Assembly: GCF_008000755.1 (NCBI RefSeq)
Contig: NZ_CP041690.1
Location: 3,349,260-3,413,259, forward strand
From: Youhaiella tibetensis
GTDB taxonomy: Bacteria; Pseudomonadota; Alphaproteobacteria; Rhizobiales; Devosiaceae
Length of the DNA stretch: 64,000 nucleotides
Direction of reading: 5' to 3'
The position numbers and the translations under genes were made by a program. The notes beneath the pieces were generated by a model, which saw only the letters and a program-made list of their open reading frames with translations, did no database searches and was not told where the DNA came from. The first letter of the stretch is position 1. The number at the start of each line of letters is the position of its first letter. This document shows, in pieces, positions 39,187-46,969 of the stretch.

Positions 39187-39567
39187 ATGGCCAGCACCGG
39201 CGACCTAGCACCGAACCGCACGACCCAGCGCAAGGCGAGCACCAGCAACGGCGCAGCCAATCGCGCGGCTCTCGCCAAGCGCGAGGAACATCTTGAAGAG
39301 ATGGTCAACCAGCTTCAGGAAGACATCAAAGCCATTGCCGCCACCCTGGCACGCATGGGCAACGACAAGGTCTCGACCGCCAAGGAAACCGCCAAGCACG
39401 AAGCGAGCAAAGTGGTGGCCCAGGGACAGCAGATGGTTGACGATCTTTCCGGCCAGGCCGGGGAACTCGAACGCCAGCTCAAGGACACGATTCGCGAGCG
39501 TCCGCTGACTGCCGTCGCTAGCGCGGTCGGCATCGGTTTCATCCTGGCCCTGCTTGCCCGGAAATAA
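39187..39567 (+). CDS. DUF883 (ElaB/YqjD-like) membrane-anchored protein
   Basis: 126 residues; GAGGAG stands 7-8 nt before the ATG, ruling out the nearer in-frame TTG. A disordered Ser/Thr/Asn N-terminus, a long amphipathic/coiled-coil region (about residues 35-100: REEHLEEMVNQLQEDIKAI), then a C-terminal helix preceded by RERPLTAVASAVGIG, the family hallmark. E. coli YqjD and ElaB are stationary-phase proteins anchored by this helix that bind ribosomes. It lies behind an EcfG promoter and 3 bp before the YqjE-like gene. Confidence 0.88.
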   Translation: MASTGDLAPNRTTQRKASTSNGAANRAALAKREEHLEEMVNQLQEDIKAIAATLARMGNDKVSTAKETAKHEASKVVAQGQQMVDDLSGQAGELERQLKDTIRERPLTAVASAVGIGFILALLARK

Positions 39568-39570
39568 CGC

Positions 39571-40017
39571 ATGCACCTGTTCGCCCAGTTCGCAACGCTT
39601 TTCGGCCTCGAAGCCGAAGCGCTGGTGGATCGCGCCAAGAGCCAGGCCATCGTCGCCGGAGCGATCGGCTTTTTCGCCCTGATCGCCGTGGCGTTCCTGC
39701 TGGTGGCGGCTTATCTGGGGCTGGCCGGTTGGCTTGGCCCGATCTGGGGTGCCCTCGCTATTGCCGGAGCGGCCATCGTCATCGCGCTCGTGATCTATGT
39801 CTGGGCGCGCATGGCCGAAGCCAATCGCAAGCGGATCGCCGCGGAACGCCGCCGGCAGAGCGAGGCCAACAGCCTCATCACCACGGCGGCTCTCACTGCC
39901 ATCCCCATGGCCCTTTCCTCCCCGACAATCCGGCGTGTCGGCCTGCCGTTAGCCGCGCTGGCGGCGGTGATCTTCTTTTCGCGCCACGAGCGACCGCCCG
40001 GCGAAAGCCAGGATTAG
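39571..40017 (+). CDS. Phage-holin-like / YqjE-like membrane protein
   Basis: 148 residues with two strong N-terminal helices (AIVAGAIGFFALIAVAFLLV; LGPIWGALAIAGAAIVIALVIYVWA), a charged Arg/Glu middle (EANRKRIAAERRRQSEA) and a further hydrophobic stretch near the end (VGLPLAALAAVIFF). It follows the DUF883 gene by 3 bp, the same arrangement as yqjD-yqjE, so both are probably made together in stress. 'Holin' here is a fold name, not evidence of lysis. Its stop overlaps the convergent kinase gene by 4 bp. Confidence 0.8.
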   Translation: MHLFAQFATLFGLEAEALVDRAKSQAIVAGAIGFFALIAVAFLLVAAYLGLAGWLGPIWGALAIAGAAIVIALVIYVWARMAEANRKRIAAERRRQSEANSLITTAALTAIPMALSSPTIRRVGLPLAALAAVIFFSRHERPPGESQD

Positions 40018-41561
40018 GCCGATAGCGGAAACGAGATACGGGCTTCCGCGCCTTCGGGCGGGAAGCCCAGCTCCACCGAACTCTCCAGGACCTTGGCCAG
40101 GCTGCGCTCGATGAGGCGCGCGCCGAGGCCGTATTCGATGGGCTCGGCGATTTCCGGCCCCCCCCTCTCGCGCCAGGTCAAATCCACCCAGCGTTGCGGG
40201 CCGCTGCGGACCGTCCAGGTGACGTCCACCCGGCCGTTGGGCACACTTAGGGCCCCGAACCGCAAGGCATTGGACATCAGCTCGTTCAGGATGATGCCGA
40301 GGCCAAGGGCATGATCGGGCGGCAACGCCACCTCCGGCCCCGCCAGGCGGAGGCGGTCGGTATCGTGTTCGAGCTGGTCGCCCATCTGCATGTAGATGAG
40401 TTCTTCCATGCCGATGCCGGACCAGTCCCGGTCGGACAACGCGGCGTGCGAATCCGAAAGTGCCCTGAGCCTGCCGGAAAAGGCATGAATGAACGCCTCG
40501 GGATCCGGGCTGCGCCGCATCGTCTGGCGCGCCAGCGATTGAATCATGGCCAGGGTATTCTTGACCCGATGGTTGAGCTCGAGCAGCAGCAGGCGCTGGT
40601 GCTCGGCGGCTTCCCGCGTCTCGGTCACGTCGAGATTGATGCCCATCATCACCAGTGGCTTGCCGGCCCCATCGCGCTGATAGACGCGCCCGCGCGCCAC
40701 CAGCCAGCGATCGGTACCGAGCACCCGGAACTCGGCATGATAGTCGACCCCCTCGCCGAACGAAGCCTGGATTGCCTTGTCGACTCCCTCCCGGTCATCG
40801 GGGTGTATCTTTTCGATCAAGGCCTGCGCTGAGATATTGCGCACCCCTTCGAGTCCGAACATGGCGCGCAGGATGTCGTTTACGACCATCTCGTCGGTTC
40901 GCAGGTCCCAGACCCAGCTGCCCACCTGGCCCGCCTCGAGCGTAAGGGCATGCCGCCACTCCTCCCGGGTGAGCGCCGCAGCCGTTCGCGCGCTCGCCCG
41001 CGCCTCGTGCTTCAGTTCGAAGCAGGAGCCCATGAGGTCGGCAATATCGTTGAGCTGCCCGATCTGATCGGCGTCGGGCGCCAGGCCCGGCTCTTGCGAA
41101 AGCACGCAAAGTGCGCCGACCCGCTGCCCCCGCACGGTTACTGGGTAGGCCAGGAAAGAGCGCACCGCCGGCTCGTCCCTGACGATGGCGTCGCTGGAAA
41201 AGCGGGCATCGCCGACGGCGTCGGCCACCAGCAGAAAAGGGGCTTCATCCGCAATGGCATAGGCGGCGGGCGAAAGCCCATACGCATGCGTCCAGCGTGA
41301 CACGTCAAGGCCATAAGCCGCGCGCACCTGCAGCCCATCGGGCCCCACTATGCCCAGATAGGCCAGGGATGCGCCTAGCGCTCGTGCCCCCAGTCGGGTC
41401 AGCCGGTCCAGATCGGTGTCTGCGTCTGCTTCCAGCACGGATAGCGCCGCAAGTGCGCTGCGACGGTTCTCGTTTTCAACGGCTTGCCTGATCTGTTCCG
41501 GCAGTGACCGTATGGCAGGTGTTACCACAGGTTCGTTTTCTTCATAAGCGCCCCCAAACAC
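40014..41561 (-). CDS. HWE-family sensor histidine kinase with GAF and PAS domains
   Basis: 515 residues, no membrane helix, so cytoplasmic. GAF-like domain about residues 50-190 (ALGASLAYLGIVGPDGLQ; RGQRVGALCVLSQEPG). PAS about 215-335 (GSWVWDLRTDEMVVND; GINLDVTETREAAE). The HWE kinase has the phospho-His in LLELNHRVKNTLAMIQSLA, an N box (LGIILNELMSNALRFGAL) and the diagnostic WRERGGP. HWE kinases often phosphorylate PhyR; phyR lies 3 kb away. An EcfG promoter lies 7 bp upstream of this GTG, so translation is either leaderless or begins at the in-frame GTG at 41528. Confidence 0.9.
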   Translation of the reverse strand: MFGGAYEENEPVVTPAIRSLPEQIRQAVENENRRSALAALSVLEADADTDLDRLTRLGARALGASLAYLGIVGPDGLQVRAAYGLDVSRWTHAYGLSPAAYAIADEAPFLLVADAVGDARFSSDAIVRDEPAVRSFLAYPVTVRGQRVGALCVLSQEPGLAPDADQIGQLNDIADLMGSCFELKHEARASARTAAALTREEWRHALTLEAGQVGSWVWDLRTDEMVVNDILRAMFGLEGVRNISAQALIEKIHPDDREGVDKAIQASFGEGVDYHAEFRVLGTDRWLVARGRVYQRDGAGKPLVMMGINLDVTETREAAEHQRLLLLELNHRVKNTLAMIQSLARQTMRRSPDPEAFIHAFSGRLRALSDSHAALSDRDWSGIGMEELIYMQMGDQLEHDTDRLRLAGPEVALPPDHALGLGIILNELMSNALRFGALSVPNGRVDVTWTVRSGPQRWVDLTWRERGGPEIAEPIEYGLGARLIERSLAKVLESSVELGFPPEGAEARISFPLSA

Positions 41562-41567
41562 GGCCCA

Positions 41568-41592
41568 AACGCTTCACCGCGTCCATGGTTCC
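41568..41592 (-). promoter_or_regulatory. EcfG-type promoter of the HWE kinase gene
   Basis: On the - strand GGAAC, 16 nt, CGTT. The expected transcription start (about 41560) falls at the annotated GTG, which argues for a downstream start codon or a leaderless message. Confidence 0.75.
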
Positions 41593-41654
41593 GCCTTATT
41601 TCCACAAAAGGTCTGGCGCGCTAAGATGAACGAAGTCTGAACGAGGATGTCGTC

Positions 41655-41894
41655 ATGCCTGAACCTGGTGTCAACGAAGCCATCGCAAGCGTTCTCGGTG
41701 ACGCCTCGCTGAGCAGGCAGAGCAAGGTCGCAAGGCTGCGCCAGCTCGAGGCCGATGCCCTGGCCAAGCAGCGTGGCGGCACCGAAGGTCTCGAGCCTGA
41801 CCGGCCCGATGACGGAGAGGAATTGCGTGCCATCGAACGCGCCTTGATGTCACTGGGCGAGACCGCCGTCGACCAGGGTCCCGCTTCGCTCTAG
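41655..41894 (+). CDS. Hypothetical protein (79 aa)
   Basis: ATG preceded by GAGGA. The protein is acidic and apparently soluble with two predicted helices (SKVARLRQLEADALAKQ; EELRAIERALMSLGE). It is transcribed away from the HWE kinase gene; its last 45 bp overlap the 3' end of the convergent lipid-kinase gene. No family is recognised; coding status rests on ribosome site and codon pattern. Confidence 0.55.
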   Translation: MPEPGVNEAIASVLGDASLSRQSKVARLRQLEADALAKQRGGTEGLEPDRPDDGEELRAIERALMSLGETAVDQGPASL

Positions 41895-42794
41895 CTGGCG
41901 CGGCGGCACCACCACGACCAGCGCGCCAGGGTGGATCTTGAGTTCGATCCGCTCGTCGAGTGGAATCAACTCGCCATCGATAACGGCATTGGCCGACCGC
42001 TTGCGCTTGGGAAAGCTCAGCGTCACTTCGCGCACTTCGCGCTCCGAGACATCCGGATGCGTGCGCCAGCGCCCGAACAGGACGGCCACCAGAAGCTTGG
42101 CGAGCGTCCATTCGGACATCGGCTTGGCGATATAGACCCCGAGAACGCCACGATCATGCGTGTCGGCATAGGGAATGTGCCAGTCGCCCACCGGGTTGTT
42201 GGAGACTTCGATTCCCGCCGCCTCCCATCGCTCGACGCCTCTGGGCGTTTGCACTTCGGCGAGGAACCGCGGCGGGCGGATGATCGTGGCGCCGACCGCC
42301 CGCACGCTGGCCGCCATCTTTCCGATCCGGCTGTGATAGGTCAGCCCGTCGCGGATGCGCACCAGGCGCGCGTGGACGCCGACCCCGAACTGATGCACGA
42401 AGGCCTGGCCATTCGCCGTTGCAATATCGGCCTTGCCGAACTCCCCGGCCGCCAGCGCCTCGAGGGCATCGGTCAGGACGAGCGGAATACCGAGTGTGCG
42501 CGCGAAAAGGTTCATGGTCCCGGCCGGCAGGACCGCCAGCGGCACCCCGGTGCGGAAGGCCACCGCGGCGGCCGTCGAGATCGTGCCGTCCCCGCCGCCT
42601 GCGAGAAGAACGTCGACTTCTCCCTCGCCCGCGGCCTCTGAGAGTGCGTCGGAAACCTCGCGGCCCGCCACGATCCGGCAATCAAGGGTGTGGCCGTGCC
42701 GGGCGAAAATGGCGCGCGCCTCCTGGCAGAACGCCTCCATGTCCGTGGTCTTGAAGGTGCCACCGTCCCTGTTGAAGATGCCGACGAAATGCAA
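41850..42794 (-). CDS. Diacylglycerol-kinase-family lipid kinase
   Basis: 314 residues from a TTG with a strong AGGAGG 6 nt upstream. The catalytic domain has the phosphate loop LLAGGGDGTISTAA and the downstream PAGTMNLFARTLGIP. The C-terminal beta-sandwich follows (GVYIAKPMSEW; SANAVIDGELIPL). Family members (YegS, DgkB, BmrU) phosphorylate diacylglycerol, sphingosine or phosphatidylglycerol; the lipid is not predictable. It lies 15 bp after the Crp/Fnr gene on the same strand. Confidence 0.88.
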   Translation of the reverse strand: MHFVGIFNRDGGTFKTTDMEAFCQEARAIFARHGHTLDCRIVAGREVSDALSEAAGEGEVDVLLAGGGDGTISTAAAVAFRTGVPLAVLPAGTMNLFARTLGIPLVLTDALEALAAGEFGKADIATANGQAFVHQFGVGVHARLVRIRDGLTYHSRIGKMAASVRAVGATIIRPPRFLAEVQTPRGVERWEAAGIEVSNNPVGDWHIPYADTHDRGVLGVYIAKPMSEWTLAKLLVAVLFGRWRTHPDVSEREVREVTLSFPKRKRSANAVIDGELIPLDERIELKIHPGALVVVVPPRQLERSGTLVDGGLAQ

Positions 42795-42809
42795 GCCAGA
42801 CCTCCTGGG

Positions 42810-43583
42810 TCAGATAAGGGGTCTCGGCCCCTCCGGCAGGCCGTCCCATCCCGCGATTGCCTTGAGTTCCTCGACATCGAGCACCTCGCATGCCCGATCG
42901 TGCCATTTGATGAGATTGCGGGCCGCCAGCTTGCGCAAGGTTTTATTGGTGTGGACGATAGAAAGCCCGAGCGTATCGGCTACGTGCTGCTGCGTGATGG
43001 GGATCAACAGCCGCGCGGGCGGCGGCGCGAGGACCGAACGCGCGCGCTCGTGAATGAAGGCCAGAAGATAGGACGCCCGCTCGAGCGCCGTGCGCCGGCC
43101 AACGCTGAGCAGGTTCTCGTCCAACATGCGTTCTTCACGCGAGGCGAGCCAGGTCACATCGAACCCCAGGCCAGGATGGTTCCGGAACAGTTGCGGCAGG
43201 CGGCTGCGCTGAAAGATGCAGAACGCGGACGGCGCAAGCGTTTCCACGGAATGCTCCATCTCGCCCAGCACCGACCCCTGCAACCCCACGAGATCGCCCG
43301 GCACCAGGTAGTTGAGGATTTGCCGGCGCCCATCCTCGAGGGTCTTGTAGCGGAAAGCCCATCCGGAGAGCAGCGTGAAGAGGTGTGCGCTGTGCGCCCC
43401 CTCTGAGAGAATCACGGCTCCTGCTTCGGCCACCAGTTCGCCGGTCTTGAAACTGGAAACGAATTTGAGCTCGGTGTCGGTGAAGTTGCGAAAGTGCGGG
43501 AGGGCGCGCAACGGGCATTGCTCGCAGGCCACTTGCCGGGTCGTTGATGGCGTCCGATTCAACCGCGTCTCCCGATCCACCAC
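42810..43583 (-). CDS. Crp/Fnr-family transcriptional regulator
   Basis: 257 residues from the first possible start, a GTG just after an in-frame stop. An N-terminal CEQCPLRALPHF segment comes before the cyclic-nucleotide-fold domain (GAVILSEGAHSAHLFTLLSG; LNYLVPGDLVGLQGSV). The Crp-type HTH is ITQQHVADTLGLSIVHTNKT. The two N-terminal Cys are too few for an Fnr 4Fe-4S cluster, so the signal is unknown. It may regulate the lipid kinase gene that follows. Confidence 0.9.
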   Translation of the reverse strand: MVDRETRLNRTPSTTRQVACEQCPLRALPHFRNFTDTELKFVSSFKTGELVAEAGAVILSEGAHSAHLFTLLSGWAFRYKTLEDGRRQILNYLVPGDLVGLQGSVLGEMEHSVETLAPSAFCIFQRSRLPQLFRNHPGLGFDVTWLASREERMLDENLLSVGRRTALERASYLLAFIHERARSVLAPPPARLLIPITQQHVADTLGLSIVHTNKTLRKLAARNLIKWHDRACEVLDVEELKAIAGWDGLPEGPRPLI

Positions 43584-43654
43584 ATGTCTTAGTTAAATGA
43601 CGCTGCCCCGCGACGCGCTCCATAGTCACCCATTGCGAACAAGGGACTTGCAGC

Positions 43655-44032
43655 ATGCTCCGCGGAAAGCGTCTCCTCGTTGTCGAAGAGGAGTTCCTCG
43701 TCGCCATCGACATTCAACACATCCTGGAATCCGGCAACGTGGCCAAGACCACCTTTGCCCGCTCGACTGAAGAGGCGCTGGCCCTCGCCGACCAGTTTGC
43801 CGACTTCGACATCGCCGTCGTGCAGGTCCCCGATTCCAGCCCCACGGCCGAAGCCCTGGTCTCCAAACTGGATGCAAGCGGCGTCGCCGTCGTCCTCACG
43901 TCCTTCGACGCCACCCACCGCCATGGCCATCCCGGGCATCCCGGACTGGCCACGGTGATAAAGCCCTTCATCGCCGAGGAGCTTTTGCGGGCGTGCCTGC
44001 AACCGCAGCCCGTCAGAGATTGTGAGTCATGA
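43655..44032 (+). CDS. Degenerate response-regulator receiver domain protein
   Basis: 125 residues, one receiver fold: acidic pocket KRLLVVEEEFLVAIDIQ, beta-5 Lys in ATVIKPFIAEELL, Thr-like position in VAVVLTSFDA. The phosphorylation Asp is missing: strand 3 reads FDIAVVQVPDSS, with Gln where Asp is expected. A run HRHGHPGHPG replaces the usual loop before beta-5. Its first strand and helix resemble the receiver of PhyR. It overlaps ecfG convergently by 20 bp. It may bind PhyR, NepR or a kinase without being phosphorylated; that is inference. Confidence 0.75.
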   Translation: MLRGKRLLVVEEEFLVAIDIQHILESGNVAKTTFARSTEEALALADQFADFDIAVVQVPDSSPTAEALVSKLDASGVAVVLTSFDATHRHGHPGHPGLATVIKPFIAEELLRACLQPQPVRDCES

Positions 44033-44561
44033 CCTGGGAGGAAACGGCGTCAGGTCCGAAGTCGGCTTCCCCGGAAATCTCGAGCATTTCCTGAAGCCTG
44101 GCACGCGCCCGGCTGACACGGCTCTTCATGGTTCCGATGGCGCAGTCGCAGATTTCGGCGGCCTCTTCATATGAGAACCCGGACGCGCCGATCAGGATCA
44201 GCGCCTCGCGTTGATCGTCCGGCAAACGATCGAGCGCCTTCTTGAAGTCCTGCATGTCCATCGAGCCGTACTGGCTCGGATGCACGGATAGCCGGTCGGT
44301 GAAGACGCCGTCGACGTCCTGAACTTCGCGGCCGCGCTTGCGCATCTGGCTGTAAAATTCGTTGCGCAGGATGGTGAAGAGCCACGCCTTGATATTGGTG
44401 CCGAGCGCGAAGCTCTCCTGCTTGGCCCATGCCTTGAGAACAGTGTCCTGCACCAGGTCGTCGGCACGGTCGTGCCGCCCGGCAAGGGACACTGCAAAAG
44501 CACGAAGGCTCGGCAGCGTTGCCAGCAACTCACGCTTGAAAGACAGTTCGGGAGCGGTCAT
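44013..44561 (-). CDS. ecfG: General-stress ECF sigma factor EcfG
   Basis: 182 residues. Sigma region 2 has HDRADDLVQDTVLKAWAKQE and IKAWLFTILRNEFYSQMRKR; region 4 has LDRLPDDQREALILIGASGF and YEEAAEICDCAIGTMKSRVS. These are typical EcfG/RpoE2 words. It recognises GGAAC-N16/17-CGTT promoters, several of which occur here. NepR holds it inactive until phosphorylated PhyR takes NepR away. nepR lies 4 bp upstream on the same strand. Confidence 0.94.
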   Translation of the reverse strand: MTAPELSFKRELLATLPSLRAFAVSLAGRHDRADDLVQDTVLKAWAKQESFALGTNIKAWLFTILRNEFYSQMRKRGREVQDVDGVFTDRLSVHPSQYGSMDMQDFKKALDRLPDDQREALILIGASGFSYEEAAEICDCAIGTMKSRVSRARARLQEMLEISGEADFGPDAVSSQVMTHNL

Positions 44562-44565
44562 GCCG

Positions 44566-44781
44566 TCATTCCCCCTGAGGGATCTTCTTCTGCCGGGTCT
44601 CAGCCTGATCGAGCTGCTCCAGCAAATCCAGCAACTTGGTCGGTATGCCCTCGTCCTGCACAGCCCCGTAGAGCGAGCGCAACCGAGCCCCGATATCGGT
44701 GTTTGGACCGAGCCCGTCGTCCACCTGGCCATACCGCACGCGGCCTTGTGCCCGTGTCGAGCCCTTTTCCTTCATAATCAT
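44566..44781 (-). CDS. nepR: Anti-sigma factor NepR
   Basis: 71 residues. The conserved core is IGARLRSLYGAVQDEGIPTK followed by LLDLLEQLD, which forms the two helices that wrap EcfG or PhyR. N- and C-termini are charged and variable, as usual for the family. Two ATGs two codons apart (44781 and 44775) are possible starts. It is upstream of ecfG in one unit and divergent from phyR, the standard alphaproteobacterial arrangement. Confidence 0.94.
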   Translation of the reverse strand: MIMKEKGSTRAQGRVRYGQVDDGLGPNTDIGARLRSLYGAVQDEGIPTKLLDLLEQLDQAETRQKKIPQGE

Positions 44782-44820
44782 TGCCCTGACCGTCTATTTA
44801 TATTCGCCTGTGCGATCCAA

Positions 44821-44845
44821 AATGCGCTCGATCAAAAAAAGTTCC
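44821..44845 (-). promoter_or_regulatory. Possible weak EcfG promoter of nepR-ecfG
   Basis: On the - strand GGAAC, 16 nt, CATT. The -35 element is perfect; the -10 differs from CGTT at one base. Position (40 bp before nepR) suits autoregulation. Confidence 0.4.
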
Positions 44846-44854
44846 AACTTTTGC

Positions 44855-44880
44855 GGAACGAGTTTGCAGCATCACACGTT
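44855..44880 (+). promoter_or_regulatory. EcfG-type promoter of phyR
   Basis: GGAAC, 17 nt, CGTT, ending 45 bp before the phyR ATG. phyR is a known EcfG target in other Alphaproteobacteria. Confidence 0.85.
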
Positions 44881-44925
44881 TTACCCCGCATTAAGGACCA
44901 AAGCGCGATCGGGGAGATCATTAGA

Positions 44926-45720
44926 ATGACGCTTTCAACGCGGATCGCACCGCACCTTCCTTACTTGCGGCGCTTCTCGCGCGCGACCACGGGATCGCAA
45001 TCTTCGGGCGATGCCTATGTGGCCGCCACCCTCGAGGCACTGATCGGAGACACATCCATCTTTCCAGAGGCCAGTAATGACAGAATCGCACTCTACAAGC
45101 TGTTTTCGGCCCTCTTTTCAGCCACCGACGTAAAGGTGCCCGAACCGGCCTCCTCGCTGGCCTGGGAACAGACGGCAGCGATGAACCTCGCGGCTCTTGC
45201 GCCCGTTCCGCGCCAGGCATTCCTTCTCGTTTCCGTCGAAGGCTTCACCCACGACGAGGCTGCCGAAATCCTGGGCGTCAGCCCCGAGGAATTCGAGTCC
45301 CTGCTCGAAGAGGCTTCCATCGAGATTTCGCGCCAGGTGGCGACCGACATCCTGATCATCGAGGATGAACCACTCATCGCCATGGATATCGAACAACTGG
45401 TCGAGAGCCTCGGTCACAACGTGGTCGGCATTGCCCGCACGCACCGCGAGGCCGTGGCGCAGTTCGCCAAGAACCAGCCCAAGATGATCCTGGCGGATAT
45501 CCAGCTTGCCGACGGCTCCTCGGGCATCGACGCGGTCAACGAAATCCTCAACAGCCACTCGGTCCCGGTGATCTTCATCACAGCGTTCCCCGAGCGGTTG
45601 CTGACCGGTGAACGACCGGAACCCACGTTCCTCGTCACCAAGCCGTTCAACCCCGACATGGTCAAGGCGCTCATCAGCCAGGCGCTCTTCTTCAACGAAG
45701 GCTCGCGCGCCGCAGCCTGA
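44926..45720 (+). CDS. phyR: General stress response regulator PhyR
   Basis: 264 residues: an N-terminal sigma-factor-like domain (about 1-130, [35 protein letters not shown]) and a C-terminal receiver (about 140-260) with [14 protein letters not shown], the phospho-acceptor in [15 protein letters not shown] and Lys in [10 protein letters not shown]. Phosphorylated PhyR offers its sigma mimic to NepR and so frees EcfG. The start is the ATG after GGGGAG and the EcfG promoter; a much longer upstream reading crosses nepR and was rejected. Confidence 0.95.
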   Translation: MTLSTRIAPHLPYLRRFSRATTGSQSSGDAYVAATLEALIGDTSIFPEASNDRIALYKLFSALFSATDVKVPEPASSLAWEQTAAMNLAALAPVPRQAFLLVSVEGFTHDEAAEILGVSPEEFESLLEEASIEISRQVATDILIIEDEPLIAMDIEQLVESLGHNVVGIARTHREAVAQFAKNQPKMILADIQLADGSSGIDAVNEILNSHSVPVIFITAFPERLLTGERPEPTFLVTKPFNPDMVKALISQALFFNEGSRAAA

Positions 45721-45742
45721 CCGCCATTTACCGAGAGATTTC

Positions 45743-45770
45743 AAAGGGCCGGGTCGCATCCCGGCCCTTT
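45743..45770 (+). terminator. Intrinsic terminator of phyR
   Basis: AAAGGGCCGGG and CCCGGCCCTTT pair exactly around TCGCAT, 22 bp after the stop. Confidence 0.88.
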
Positions 45771-45777
45771 GTATTTG

Positions 45778-45803
45778 GGAACTGGCCAGCGCTCAGAGGC
45801 GTT
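45778..45803 (+). promoter_or_regulatory. EcfG-type promoter of the DUF1328 gene
   Basis: GGAAC, 17 nt, CGTT, starting 8 bp after the phyR terminator and 37 bp before the ATG. Confidence 0.82.
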
Positions 45804-45839
45804 GATCAACCGGTACGAAAGAACAAAGGAGCCTCAAAA

Positions 45840-46004
45840 ATGCTCTATTACGCACTGGTCTTCCTCGTCATTGCACTGGTCGCCGGCGTCCTTGGTTTCG
45901 GCGGCATCGCCGGCGCGGCCACGGGTATCGCCCAGATCCTCTTCTTCCTGTTCCTGGCTCTGCTGCTGATCTCGGTGGTCGTGGGCCTGATCAGGCGAAC
46001 TTAG
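45840..46004 (+). CDS. DUF1328 family small membrane protein (54 aa)
   Basis: AAAGGAG precedes the ATG. Two helices: [20 protein letters not shown] and [20 protein letters not shown], joined by [10 protein letters not shown]. This is the DUF1328 (YtjA-like) family, of unknown function and often stress-induced. It has its own EcfG promoter and terminator, so it is a single-gene stress unit. Confidence 0.9.
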   Translation: MLYYALVFLVIALVAGVLGFGGIAGAATGIAQILFFLFLALLLISVVVGLIRRT

Positions 46005-46029
46005 GCGCAGACCCGAACCTCGTCCATCC

Positions 46030-46066
46030 AGGCGGCTTCAACTCTCGTTGGAGCCGCCTTCTTCAT
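46030..46066 (+). terminator. Intrinsic terminator of the DUF1328 gene
   Basis: AGGCGGCT and AGCCGCCT pair, extended by CAAC/GTTG across one wobble, with loop TCTC, then TTCTT. It overlaps the stop of the convergent ydcF-like gene. Confidence 0.75.
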
Positions 46067-46857
46067 GGAGCAGGAAAGAGCGCGTCGGTGCGGCCGCTCC
46101 AGTAATAGGCGAGCAGCCCGATCCACTCCTTGATGGCCACGGAGGCCGTATTGACGTTGAAGGACGGCTCGGCGAGTTCGAGACCAAAGCCCGGCTCGGG
46201 CACGGCCCGATAATCGACGGGCCACGGCACGACATCGACACCCGCCTGGCGGAAGATCCCCATCGAACGCGGCATATGGAAGGCCGACGTCACCAGCAGT
46301 ACGGATTGGCCTGGCGCCACCTCGAGGAGAGATTTGGTGAACTCGACATTTTCGGCGGTGTTGCGGGATTCCCCCTCGAACACCAGACGGTCCGCCGGCA
46401 CGCCCAGGCGCTGGTAGAACCGTCGCGCAATATCGGCGTCCGTTTCCCCGGGTTGGAAAGGATTGCCTACCCCGCCAGTCACCACGATCTTTGCGTTTGG
46501 GTACCGATTGGCGAGATAGAGGGCTTCCACGAACCGGTCACCGGAATCGCGCAATTCCTCGTTGCCCCGCGCCAGGCTCACCACACCTCCGAAGCCGCCC
46601 CCCAGCACCAGGATGACGCCGACGTCGTCGGGTGCTGTCGCGGGCCGCGCGAACCGGTTCTCCAGGGGAGCGATCAGCAAGGCTCCCAGGGTCGTGAAGG
46701 CGAACAGGCCAAGCAGGACCAGCGCCCCCAGCGACAGGCCCGCTCCGAGCCGGCGCCAATTGCGCCAATAGGCGAGAATTCCAGCCAAAATCAGCAGAAA
46801 AACCAGTGACAAGGGTTGCGCCACCAGCCAAAGAACTTTTGAGAGCATGAAGAACAT
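46063..46857 (-). CDS. YdcF/ElyC family (DUF218) membrane protein
   Basis: 264 residues: two N-terminal helices ([41 protein letters not shown]) and a DUF218 domain: [61 protein letters not shown]. ElyC and SanA relatives affect the lipid carrier or peptidoglycan at the inner membrane; the reaction is unproven. Two ATGs three codons apart are possible starts. Confidence 0.88.
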   Translation of the reverse strand: MFFMLSKVLWLVAQPLSLVFLLILAGILAYWRNWRRLGAGLSLGALVLLGLFAFTTLGALLIAPLENRFARPATAPDDVGVILVLGGGFGGVVSLARGNEELRDSGDRFVEALYLANRYPNAKIVVTGGVGNPFQPGETDADIARRFYQRLGVPADRLVFEGESRNTAENVEFTKSLLEVAPGQSVLLVTSAFHMPRSMGIFRQAGVDVVPWPVDYRAVPEPGFGLELAEPSFNVNTASVAIKEWIGLLAYYWSGRTDALFPAP

Positions 46858-46969
46858 GCCCAGACGAATAGCCGAGCGGCGTCCGGCACGAAAGCAGGGA
46901 ACGGACTTTCCCTCTTGCTATCTGCGTGCGTTCTGCTTTGCTGGCGCGCCGAGGGGCCAACAGGATTCA

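Noticed and set aside
39571-40017. Phage origin of the 'holin-like' gene
   Set aside because: No lysin, phage or integrase gene is near; pairing with a DUF883 gene matches yqjD-yqjE.
44362-45720. PhyR extended upstream to 44362
   Set aside because: The extension runs antisense through ecfG and nepR and past the phyR promoter; the family starts at 44926.
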